From positions 248,001 to 312,000 of the forward strand of contig JADLZK010002652.1 of assembly GCA_015847255.1 (NCBI GenBank): DNA of 64,000 nt, given 5' to 3'. How positions within the stretch are numbered: position 1 is the stretch's first letter; every line of letters starts with the position of its first letter. A model generated the notes under the pieces. That model was not told the DNA's origin and did no database searches. It saw only the letters and a program-made list of their open reading frames with translations. Position numbers and translations under genes: made by a program. The DNA comes from Hyparrhenia diplandra. Taxonomy: Eukaryota > Streptophyta > Magnoliopsida > Poales > Poaceae. Below are positions 55,361-64,000 of this stretch, in pieces.

Positions 55361-56580
55361 TGATGGTAGTATACCCCACGGTCACGAATCGGCTAATGTG
55401 TGCAACGATGGCCTAGCTCAAAGACAATGACACGAGATTTATCTTTGGTTCGGGCAATCGGGCACCCTAGTCCGTGTGTGGCACTATCGAGCTCAAATCG
55501 CTCGTATCGGGGCGAATACAAGTGGGCGAGAGAGGGAGGTGAGCTCCCAGGTCTCGTGTTGTGCGTGGAATCGGGCGGTTTGTGTGTGTGTTTCGAGTGT
55601 GCAACGAGAGGTTGTCCTCTCCGGTTGCCATGTCCCCCCCTTTTATAGTCTCAAGGGGAGCTCACGGGATGCCCAGAGCCAGGGATTTGGAAGTGGAAGA
55701 ATCGTAAAGGGGGGGGGGTGAAGAGGAAAATGCCTTACGTGATGTCGGCACGCGGCCGGACTGTCCCGGCGTCTTGTATGTGCGACCCGCCGCCTCCTTT
55801 GGTAGCCTGTTCGCCGGTAGTCATGGGGATTGGGTAGAGGCGGCTCAGGTTTCCGTGTGAAGTACGTGCGACCCCACCGGAGCTCGGGGCTCCTCGGTAG
55901 TCGTGGGGGGAACATTGAGCTCGCCTCGCCCCGTAGCACTCGCGATCTTGCGCCACCGTCAGGACGACGCCCGATGTCCATTGTCGAGGTGGTGGTGGCG
56001 TATTGGGCCTTAAATGCTGTGCACTGCCCGCGGGGAACGTGTAGCCGTGGGAGAGCTCGTCGGGAACTTGACCTCGGCCCACCGAGATCATCCTTGTCTC
56101 GTAGTGTTTGTCCTTAGTGCGCGGCATGGGATGGAATGACTGACGGACCATACCGCGCGGCGTCTTGGTGGATCTCACTTTGGGTGAGATCGATCGAGGG
56201 TGCGGCCGGCTTGTGTAGGCGTGGTTTGGTGTCCCGCTCATCGTGTCCCGATCCTCCCGGCCGTTCTTGGGTCCGACAAGCAGGGGAAGGCTGTTCGAGG
56301 CGGAGAAGAGCGTATTGTCGAGGTTGAGTTCGTCGTCTTCTTACGCTCTGCAGGAGTTCGTTCGAGCGGAAGGCTATCTCCCGGTGATGAGCTCGAGCTC
56401 GCCTCAGGAATTATGGTCCTGGGAGGAGCTCGTCCGAGGCGAGACGGGCTCCTCCCGGACTGCTGTCTGGGTGAGGCAGGCCTCGCCTCGCCGTTATTGA
56501 CTTGAGCTTGATCTCCCATTAATACGCCGCCGCTGGTGGGTTTGGTCGGTTAATCTCGCCCCAGGACTATCGTGTCCCCA
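55361..56580 (-). repeat. 5' LTR of outer Tat
   Basis: Minus-strand LTR beginning TGGGGACACGATAGTCC at 56580 and ending ...ACTACCATCA near 55361, about 1.2 kb. No second copy is in the window because the 3' end of the element is lost. CTTAG (56581-56585) would be one TSD copy. A run of G at about 55,708-55,718 is non-coding. Confidence 0.65.
55639..55645 (-). promoter_or_regulatory. TATA box in outer Tat 5' LTR
   Basis: TATAAAA on the minus strand, followed by a run of G. It lies about 290 bp before the primer-binding site, as expected for an LTR promoter. Confidence 0.55.
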
Positions 56581-57190
56581 CTTAGCAAACTCTATCGCAA
56601 AACCAAATATTTAACTAATACTATAATATAAATAGTAGAGATACTTATCGGGATAACTGGGGGTGCACTCCCCCAAGCTGGATTGGAGTGTGGTTGTCAA
56701 TGATGTAGAAGTTGAGGTAGATGGCGACAATGGTGGCGCCTATCATGTCTCTCCTCCTTTCAAAATCCTGCTGAACTCAAATAGACAACAAAGCTAGTAG
56801 AACTTGATTAAGCATTAGGGGTTAGCCACATTGCTTTAGGTTACCTAGGAACAGCATATATATATATTTGGATTTTTATTTTTCTATGCAAGAAAAGATA
56901 AAGTACTTATGCATTTTTATTTTATTTTTAAGCCACCACAAACAAATAGCCTAGAGGGTTAAGCCTCGGGGTTACTCACATGGGGCTTTAAGGTTTTCAC
57001 AAAACAACAAAATCTTTTTGTTGTTTTCAAATGATGCTAAAGATAAACATGATATAAATAAATAAATATACAATCTTTGGGAATTTTAAATATGGATAAC
57101 TACCGAAGTTACTTTTTTAGGTGAGGATTCGACGATTAGAGTCCTCCGACGGGACTTCTAATTCGCTCTTTACTCCCGAGGGTACATCAG
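56581..57190. other. Non-coding internal region of the Athila-type element
   Basis: AT-rich, with CTTGGGGGAGTGCACCCCC (minus strand, 56,663-56,681) after a short open frame (AIYLNFYIIDNHTPIQLGG, minus). This motif type is often seen downstream of gag in grass Athila-like elements. No conserved domain is present. Confidence 0.45.
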
Positions 57191-58605
57191 TTGTCACAAT
57201 TGGTGGCATTGATGATTAATCGCTGTCTCTTCGATGATGATCCGGGAGATGTCTTCTTCTTCCTCCACTTTTGCTTTATTTGGTGGACTCTTCTCTGGAG
57301 TAGTTGGTTCTACTTTCTCCATGGATGGTTCAGGTGTAGGGGACTTAACCTCTTCATTTACCTTCTCATTTCCTGAGTCTTTAATCCACTGCCTCCTGTG
57401 GCTGCGACGAGCTGACCTGCTCTTCCTGGGTTTCTCATAATCATTATAGCTATTAAAGCACACACATTACCTTTTACGTAGGAAACTGGAAGTGAATCTC
57501 TCCTATAAGGATGTAGATGATGGCGCATGTAATGTTGAGGAACGGTATCCCCAGCACTATTGGAGGATCTTGATCTTTCCCCATGTCCATGACTATAAAG
57601 TCGGTGGGGACATAGTGATCCATGATTTTGACTGGTACGTCTTTAGCAATTCCTTCTGGGAACCGGTATGATTAGTTACGCCATCTACATTTTGCACAAA
57701 TGTTGGTTGCAAAGGCAATTTCCCAAATAATAGTTCATATGTTACTTTTTTTTGCCATCAAGTTGATGCCGGACCCGTATCGCTTGAATGTATTGTTAAT
57801 GGTTAAATAATTAATGGAACATGCGATGGTAGGAGTACACGGATCATCTTGCTTGCGAAGCATTGGTGATTGAAGTAGATGGTCATTTTTAACTTACCTT
57901 GTTGATCACCATTACCTTTGTAGGTCGCGCCTTCTTGTATCTATCTTGGTTCTTCATTCTATTCTTGTTGGTGGTCTTGATCTTTGGTTACGTGTGTCGG
58001 CAGATATGAATAGGACCATTCTTGGTGGTGAGGTGAGAGGTATGTGTCTTGTTCTTGAAGTTGAATCTCTCCTTTCTCCCTTTAATGTTGAAACAAATCT
58101 TCGCACTATCGGCGTAGATGATAGCTTTGGTCTGTACTTTCGGGGAATGGGCGACCAAGTATGATCGTTGATCTTTTCGCTTCCTCTGTTTCGACGACGC
58201 TGAAGTCTCTTTGGTACATAGGAGCCTCTAAGTCCCACACACACACGTCTTCAAGTATCCCCTTGGGGTAGCATAGTATTTGGTTCGCCACCGCAAGCAC
58301 ATGGTTGTATACAAAAGTGGTTCACCATGAATCTTCTCATATATTACCTTAGGCATGATGTTAACGCTTTTTGAGCCGAAGTCACATAGCGCATTGTCGA
58401 AGGTGTGCGGTCCTATCCGGATAGTGATGACCGGCCTTCTGGATCTCCCTTCTTGGGTGGCATAGAGTCATCCAACCGGTTGCTTCGACGACGTCTCTCT
58501 TATAGTAGTGACACGCATTAAAGATATCGACAAGAGTTGCAGATTCTAATTCTTCCTACCGCCCGAATCTTACGGTGTGGTTAGTGGAGCGAAGTTGCCG
58601 GTGAG
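57191..58605 (-). pseudogene. Gag-pol linker and protease remnant of Athila-type element
   Basis: From 58,600 downward: NALCDFGSKSVNIMPK near 58,400-58,350 in place of the catalytic D-x-G-x-x-V-x-x-MP block, and ILGRPFPESTDQ near 58,160-58,120 (the conserved ILGRPFL of Athila proteases), followed by FVSTLKGERRDSTSRTR and, in other frames, the FNIKGRKERFNF sequence typical after the protease. At 57,460-57,200 a Lys/Arg then Glu/Pro-rich linker is open (SRSARRSHRRQWIKD). The Asp at the catalytic position survives, but frames are broken. Confidence 0.65.
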
Positions 58606-58609
58606 AAAT

Positions 58610-59733
58610 CTAAGACTCTATCATCTTATTAAAGCTATGTTGATTTTTAATTGCAGAAGAAAAGCTTTCCATTCTAGTGTTGATAAGTTCTAGAGCTTTA
58701 TCATTGGAAGCTATCTTCCTAGATAGATTCTCCATGGTCTTACCTTGGCTAAGGACTAGGTCTCTCAAAGAAGGTTGATTATAATTATTAAAATTGTTAC
58801 CTTGATTATTACCTTGGTAGTTGCCTTGGTAGTTGGGCCTCTGTTGGTTCCAACCTTGATTCTGTTGAGGACGATAGTTATTGTTGTTGTTATTGATGAA
58901 GTTGATGTCCTCCACAATCTCTGGGCAATTTCTATCGATGTGGCCTGTGTTTCCACATTCCTCACATGTCATGCGGGAATCTTGAATTTGCATGACCTCC
59001 TTGGGTTGAGGAACTCTATCCTCGAGCTTCTTCATGATTAGGTCCATTTTGGCAGATAGCATATCTACCTCTTTGAGTTGGTGCATTCCTCTCTTGCGGG
59101 GTTGACGCTCTTCGTTCCAACTCCGGTTGGAAGCCATCTTCTCCACAAGCTCTGTAGCATTGGTCAATGTAAGTGATAAGAAAGCACCTCTGGCTGCGGC
59201 ATCCATCGTCTCACGAGCACTAGGAACAAACCCCTGGTAGAAATTTTGCATGAGCAACCACTTCTCCATCCCATGATGTGGACATTCTAAAATGTAAACG
59301 CTCCCATGCTTAGGGACAGATTCATCATGTTGTTGTTGAAAATTGGATATCTTCCCTCTTAAGGCATTTGTCTTGCCTATAGGAAAGAACTTGGCGAGAA
59401 AGGCTGTGGAGCATAGAGCCCAAGTTGTGTTCTTCTCTTTTGTAGCGTAGAACCATTGCTTTGCCTTCCCCAAGAGTGAGAATGGGAAGAGGCGTAGCAA
59501 GATGGCGTCTCTTGGTACATCCTTCATGGTGAAAGTCTTTGCAAATCTCCAGGAAATGTTGGAGATGAGCACTTTCGCGTCTTTGGGTGCCTTTTCTTGA
59601 GAATTGGCTAGCTTGCACCATGTTGATGAGTCGGGCTTGAGTTGAAACCATTGTCTCCAACCTCTACCTTCGGCCTAGTGAGAACATTGCCCGTGGTAGG
59701 AGGAGAGAACTCACAAAGTATCTTGTTAGCCAT
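58610..59733 (-). CDS. gag of Athila-type element
   Basis: Longest intact coding stretch in the window: 320 codons open from 59572 to 58610, with the true start probably ATG 59733 one frame change upstream (near 59,560). Domain order: N-terminal segment with ASAHLQHFLEIC-like sequence (59,600-59,540, shifted); gag domain DAILLRLFPFSLLGKAKQWFYATKEK through FYQGFVPSARETMDAAARGAF (about 59,510-59,170); LVEKMASNRSWNEER; zinc knuckle CEECGNTGHIDRNC (CX2CX4HX4C, 58,966-58,925); a tract of Asn, then Gln/Gly/Tyr-rich repeats (58,900-58,780); and a helical tail RDLVLSQGKTMENLSRKIASN, ending at 58610. It would form the capsid and bind element RNA. Confidence 0.85.
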
Positions 59734-60046
59734 AGCCTCAAAATCGGGTGATAGGCTTCCGCGACTTGATTAACGTCCGAATCGAGAAGGTCTTGATGTT
59801 TGTCTTTGGTGTTTGTGCGAGTTTAGCTTTGGCCTTTCGATTATGTCTTGAGGATTGTCAACGTAATTATGCGAGACGGTTGTTCCAATTCATACATTTA
59901 CCCGCATAAGATCAAAAAAATAAGTAGACAAACAAGGGTAAGCTTTGTTTGAGTATGTGATAATGGGTTCTCAATGCATCATGTGATGCAAGTGATCTCT
60001 CTTAATTACATGTATGTGTGTTTAGGTTTTGGCTAGCTAGCACCCC
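59734..60046 (-). other. 5' leader of Athila-type element
   Basis: Non-coding leader between primer site and gag start on the minus strand. Nothing else is recognised. Confidence 0.5.
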
Positions 60047-60064
60047 TCCCCGGCAATGGCGCTA
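60047..60064 (-). other. Primer-binding site, Athila type
   Basis: On the minus strand (T)AGCGCCATTGCCGGGGA, close to TGGCGCCGTTGCCGGGGA, the Asp-tRNA-type site characteristic of Athila elements. It starts a few bases inside the LTR end, as usual in this lineage. Confidence 0.75.
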
Positions 60065-60072
60065 GAAATGCT

Positions 60073-61521
60073 TGTTGATATTTCTAACACGATCAAAAAT
60101 AAGAAGGCAAAAGAAATATATATGGTATCTATCGAACTTGTCGGCTTAGCGGGGGTTAGGCGGTGTTAGTTGTGGTGTGTAATCTCGGCACCATTATCCA
60201 TAGTGGAGTTAATCTCACTAAGGATATGTACACGTGGTGTACCACTCATTTCTAGGCATTATCTACGTACTAGTTTGTCACCCTAGCAATAACGCTCTAA
60301 GAAATGCGTGTATGGTATTCTTGATATGCCTTGATAAAAGATGAACATGATATACGCAAGCGCCAGAGATAGAAATACCATTGTAGCACTTCACCGGGAG
60401 TCTATCCAGGTATCGTATTTATATTTTACCATAGGGAAGGGGTAGTCTATGGAAAGTAAAAGAGATATAGGTATATCTAATGATTTAAGAGATGTATTGA
60501 AAGATTCACTTGCGGTGGTGTAATGCAGAGTAACCATATGTCTCTAACAATACTCATAACAGGATAAGTCACATAATAAAGATGAATGATAAATAATAAA
60601 TGATAAGCGCCCAAGTCTAAGATCATGGTATGCCACTAGTATCATATGAGCTATTAACATGGTATAGAGAGAGTAGAAAAGAATATTCCTAAGTTACTCA
60701 TAGTCATATGTCAATGAATACTACAATTAGTGCAATTACATCTAGCTATCATGGCAAGATTGCAACATATCTACACATGGTGAACATTACCAATGAAAAT
60801 CAAGGGCGAAACAAGATCAACACCGTAATTATGGCTCAACTTGGCCTATCATTTGGGGGTGGACTCCAAAAGGACTCAACAGGATTTGTCACTCTGTGAT
60901 CTACCACACGACCCTGAATGTAGGGTGCGTCGCGGTAAGCGTTGTATAAACACCACGTTTACATTGCTCACCACCCACTAAGTGATCATCTAAGCGGATG
61001 CTATCACGACTCCATGCATAAAATATAAGACAAACTTACTAATCTAGACATATAATCATAGCAAGCATGGATACATATCACTAAGAATATAACCATTAAA
61101 TAGAGCAAAGTCATAACAATTGTATTCCAACAAAATACTTACAGTTGGATACAAAGAGAAGCCACGAAGCTCGGCTCCGCTACTTCTTGACTATCGGGAA
61201 TCCAAGGCAAGCTTGACTTCCTCTAGATCTAACTAGGTAGCTAATTGCTTCTAATATGATGAAATAGGGCTTAGGATCTAGACTTGGTTGGGACTTGAAG
61301 TAGTATGAATCAAGAATGAATTGGGTATGAATTAGGGTTTTACCGGGGGTCAGTGGTTCGCTTATATAGCCCTTGGCGATGAACATGGACCCTTAGATCA
61401 AACCGACCTTGAACAACGGTATAGATACAACCCCAATGTCGGTGGTAAACCGCCATAGGAAGATGAGGTGACAGGTGGGACCCACCTAGCGATTCGCCGA
61501 TAATAGGGCCGATTGTTGACA
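60073..61521 (-). repeat. LTR of Athila-type element, minus orientation
   Basis: Begins TGTCAACAATCGGCCC at 61521 and ends ATATCAACA at 60073, 1.45 kb. A TATA-like GGCTATATAAGCG (minus) lies at about 61,358-61,370. It matches the plus-oriented copy at 61813-63290 along most of its length with clear divergence. Confidence 0.8.
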
Positions 61522-61795
61522 CCTGTTATAGCATAATATTATTAGTCAATTAAAAATAAAATAAGGGCTTAAGATGAATATCAACATAAGTCTAGGGGTC
61601 TAACTAATATATTTCCACAAGTTTTGGTATTCTATGACTTTGCACGGATTTGAACAAATAAAAAGCGAGAGAAGAACGGTGAGAAACCTAAGAGTTTACA
61701 TCCCATACGATGACAAGACTTAACCGTGAAGTAACTCAACCCAAAATGTGGACTAAAACACTCTAGAAGATACCGAGAAGACACCGGGAGAAGGG
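61522..61795 (-). repeat. Athila 3' internal fragment upstream of the minus LTR
   Basis: Read on the minus strand, a segment ending ...GCTATAACAGG directly precedes the LTR start. It matches 63326-63584 in inverted orientation (TTTTAGTCCAC, AAGTCTTGTCATCGTATG, AAACTTGTGGAAATAT, CTAGACTTATGTTGATATTC). Such sequence is expected just before a 3' LTR, so the minus LTR is attached to element sequence on both sides. Confidence 0.65.
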
Positions 61796-61812
61796 AGATC
61801 ACATTGTGATCT
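61796..61812. repeat. Short palindrome between the inverted Athila segments
   Basis: AGATCACATTGTGATCT: 8-bp arms around one central base. It sits at the junction between the minus-oriented and plus-oriented Athila sequences. Confidence 0.6.
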
Positions 61813-63290
61813 TATTCCCTGGCGCCATGGGAAGATTTAGGCCGCCGGTGGGGTCACCACTGTCGGCCTCGATTTTTATGTCGGTTTATCACGACCTTGA
61901 GGTTGTATCTACACCATTATTGGAGGTCGGTTTGATCCAAGGGTCCCTATTCATCGCCAAGTGCTATATAAAGAAGACCACGACCCCAGGGGCTAAACCA
62001 CGATTCATTATCAATTCATACCGAGTTCATCTCAACTCACATCAAGTCCAACCAAGTCTAGACCTAAGCCCTAGTTCATCATATTAGAAGTAGTTAGCTA
62101 CCTAGCTAGTTCTAGAGGAAGTCAAGTTCATCTTGGATTCCTAATAGTCAAGAAGTAGCGGGATAAGATGATTCTCGTGGCTTCTCTCTTGTATTCAATA
62201 CGTAATATTATTGTTGGAATACAATTGATATGACTTTGATCTATATAATGATTATATTCTTAGTGATATGTATCCATGCATGCTATAGTTATATATTTAG
62301 TTTAGTAAGTTTGTCTTATATCTTATGCATGGAATCGTATAGCATCCTCTTAGATGATCACTATGTGGGTGATAAGCAATGTGTAAACGTGGTGTTTATA
62401 CAACGCTTATCTGCGATTACACCCTATATTTCGGGGCGTGTGGTAGGCGGGAGTGACTTTCTATTGAGTCCTTTGGAGTCCACCCCGAATGATAGGCCAA
62501 GTTGAGCCATAATTACGGTGATGATCAAGTTTTTGTCCTTGATTGTCATTGGTAATGCTTACCATGTGTAGATGTATTGCAACCTTGCCATGATAGCTAG
62601 ATGTATTTACACTAATTATAGTATTCATTGACTTATGATTAGGAGTATCTTAGGAATATTCTTTCTATTCTTTCTATAACATGTTAATAGCTCATATGAT
62701 ACTAGTGGCATACGATGATCTTAGACTTGGGTAGTTATCATTTATTCAATTATCTTTATCTTGTGACTTATCCCTGTTAAGAGTATTGTTAGATGCATAT
62801 GGCTACTCACGCATTATACAACCGCAAGTGGATCTCAAGTAAATCACAATCTAAATCATTAGACACCCCTCTCTCTCTACTTTCCATAGACTCCCTTCCC
62901 TATGGTAAAATATAAATACGATACCGGATTACTCGGTGAAGTGCTACGATGGTATTTCTATCTGTAGGCTTTTTGCAGATATCATGTTCATTCTTTATCA
63001 AGGCCTATCAAGAATACCATACCCGCATTTCTTAGAGCGTTATTGCTAGGGTGACGGACTAGTGTGTAGGTAATGCCTAGAAATGAGTGGTATACTTTGA
63101 GTACATATTCTAGTGAGATTAACTTCACTATGGATAATGATATTGAGATTACACCCCACAACTAACACCGCCTAACTCCGCCTTTGTTGGATCGTGAGAT
63201 TAATTCCACATATAAGCTAACATGATTAGATAGATACCTTATATATTTCTTTTCGCCTTCCTAATTTGGATCGTGTAAGAAATATCAACA
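61813..63290 (+). repeat. LTR of Athila type, plus orientation
   Basis: Inverted relative to 60073-61521, with the same order of blocks: a TATA-like GCTATATAAAG at 61,963-61,973, AAGTCCAACCAAGTCTAGA, ACAACGCTTA, CATTTCTTAGAGCGTTATTGCTAGGGTGAC. It ends AAATATCAACA at 63290. The first 70-80 bases do not match the other LTR start. No primer site or gag follows. Confidence 0.75.
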
Positions 63291-63325
63291 GCGACGCCGA
63301 GGATTACTGTTTCTGGTGAGTTCCC

Positions 63326-63584
63326 TTCCTCCCTGGTGTCTTCTAGAATGTTTTAGTCCACTTTTCGGATTGAGTTGCCTCACGGTCAAGTCTTGTCATC
63401 GTATGAGATGCAAACTCTTAGGTTTCTCATTGCTCTTATACGCTTTTTATCTCCGTACAGGTCCCGCAATGTCTTGAAATACCAAAACTTGTGGAAATAT
63501 GTTAGTTAGATCCCTAGACTTATGTTGATATTCATTTTAAGCCCTTATTTCATGTTTAGTTGGCTAGTAAAATTATGCTATAAG
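63326..63584 (+). repeat. Athila 3' internal fragment after the plus LTR
   Basis: Inverted match of 61522-61795. It follows the LTR within 40 bp, so leader, gag and pol are deleted between them. The 3' LTR expected after GCTATAAGG is absent. Confidence 0.65.
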
Positions 63585-63966
63585 GCATACCAACAATGAG
63601 ATGAAGAGTAGCTTTGGTAGCGAGGTTTGCTAACGGTAGAGATCCTAAGCAAAGATAGACTTGTCACTATAGACTTACTTTGGGCACCGGCTTATACCTA
63701 GTCTGCTAGGTACCTCCGGCTACAGCTCTACACCGAACACGACGTGGGGGATTACGAGGGATGGACAGGGCTGTCACCACCTGCCGACTACCACCTCAAC
63801 CATACATGGACGAGGCAAACGAAGGTAGATGATAGCCTAGACACCACGCCTATGCTATCTCCTACTACTCTAGCATGAATTCAAGGGTTACATGACGAGC
63901 AAGACCCTTCTTCCAGAGCACTCGTCACAAGGACGAACGACGATCCTGTAAGTAAATAACAAGCTA
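63585..63966. other. Unassigned sequence
   Basis: No gene, repeat family or structure recognised. No sequence resembling a primer-binding site occurs before 63967, so the next feature looks like an outer LTR end. Confidence 0.3.
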
Positions 63967-64000
63967 TGACAGAGTTGACCAATTTATAAGAAATCAAGTA
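63967..64000 (-). mobile_element. Tip of a second Tekay LTR, minus orientation, cut by window end
   Basis: TGACAGAGTTGACCAATTTA onward is the reverse complement of the last 34 bases of the 3' LTR at 47848-47881, with one difference (GGTCAACTC against GGTCGACTC). The absence of a primer-binding site next to it indicates the outer end of a 3' or solo LTR. AGCTA (63962-63966) would be its TSD copy. Confidence 0.8.

Larger units (their letters stand above)
18689..56580 (-). mobile_element. Outer Tat-lineage Ty3/gypsy element, split and 3'-truncated
   Basis: Minus-strand LTR retrotransposon. 5' LTR 55361-56580, primer-binding site 55341-55353, gag 53131-55271, protease about 52300-53130, RT about 51430-52090, RNase H about 50500-51330, integrase 21900-23052, then an antisense accessory gene 18689-21374. 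The block 23053-50139, plus one TSD copy, is a later insertion between RNase H and integrase. The 3' LTR and the N-terminal part of the accessory gene are missing at the CACTA boundary. Domain order and the absence of a chromodomain fit the Tat lineage of grasses (RIRE2- or Grande-like organisation). Confidence 0.85.
56581..61521 (-). mobile_element. Athila-lineage element: LTR, PBS, gag, protease remnant
   Basis: Minus-strand element with LTR 60073-61521, PBS 60047-60064, leader 59734-60046, gag 58610-59733, and linker and protease remnant 57191-58605. A non-coding stretch, cut at 56580 by the outer Tat LTR, follows. No RT, RNase H or integrase is present before the cut. The order and the Athila-type PBS place it in the Athila lineage. 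It may be a pol-less derivative, or its pol may have been separated by the outer Tat insertion and later lost. Confidence 0.78.

Noticed and set aside
60073..63290. Inverted Athila LTRs as a fold-back sequencing artefact
   Set aside because: The arms differ by many substitutions and small indels, including in AT-rich parts where sequence quality seems good.
1..64000. Prokaryotic defence system, integrated virus of plants, rRNA or tRNA genes
   Set aside because: No operon-like gene order, viral capsid or movement protein, rRNA core or cloverleaf sequence was seen. All recognisable polymerases belong to Ty3/gypsy elements.

Overview
The window is plant nuclear DNA from a grass, most likely Oryza or a close relative. 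The evidence is Stowaway-type MITEs, a rice-style CACTA TNP2 gene, and Ty3/gypsy families of the Tat, Tekay/Del and Athila type. There is nothing bacterial: no operons, rRNA, tRNA or CRISPR. Almost everything is transposable element (TE), and most TE reading frames are broken, at least partly by what looks like systematic sequence error at C-rich sites. I did not find a new defence-type system. The most informative content is a deeply nested retrotransposon block whose insertion order can be read from target-site duplications (TSDs).

Layout. 1-480: two exons of an unidentified minus-strand gene running off the left edge. 481-8110: tandem array with a period near 1.57 kb; each unit carries one LINE-type zf-RVT fragment and two Stowaway MITEs. 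8111-13250: low-copy-looking DNA with a GRF zinc-finger remnant, a MITE, an F-box-like gene with a frame break, and stretches I cannot assign. 13262-18688: minus-strand CACTA (En/Spm) element with a decayed TNP2 transposase, subterminal repeats and one visible CACTA terminus. 18689-56580: a minus-strand Tat-lineage element (outer Tat), split by a plus-strand Tat element (inner Tat, 23053-50139), itself split by a plus-strand Tekay chromovirus with 4.5-kb LTRs (33162-47881). 56581-63600: Athila-lineage sequence with a minus-strand gag-protease unit and two LTRs facing each other. 63967-64000: the tip of a second Tekay LTR in reverse orientation.

Insertion order. Tekay (TSD about CGCCC) landed in the antisense accessory gene of inner Tat. 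Inner Tat (TSD CTCGT) landed between RNase H and integrase of outer Tat; removing it and one TSD copy restores an open frame across the junction. Outer Tat abuts Athila internal sequence at 56580/56581. The CACTA element abuts the accessory gene of outer Tat at 18688/18689. Both Tat elements carry, between pol and the 3' LTR, an antisense, apparently intron-containing gene with a PF04195-type and coiled-coil product.

Limits. Family names rest on motifs and general knowledge, not database searches. Domain edges are approximate where frames are broken.
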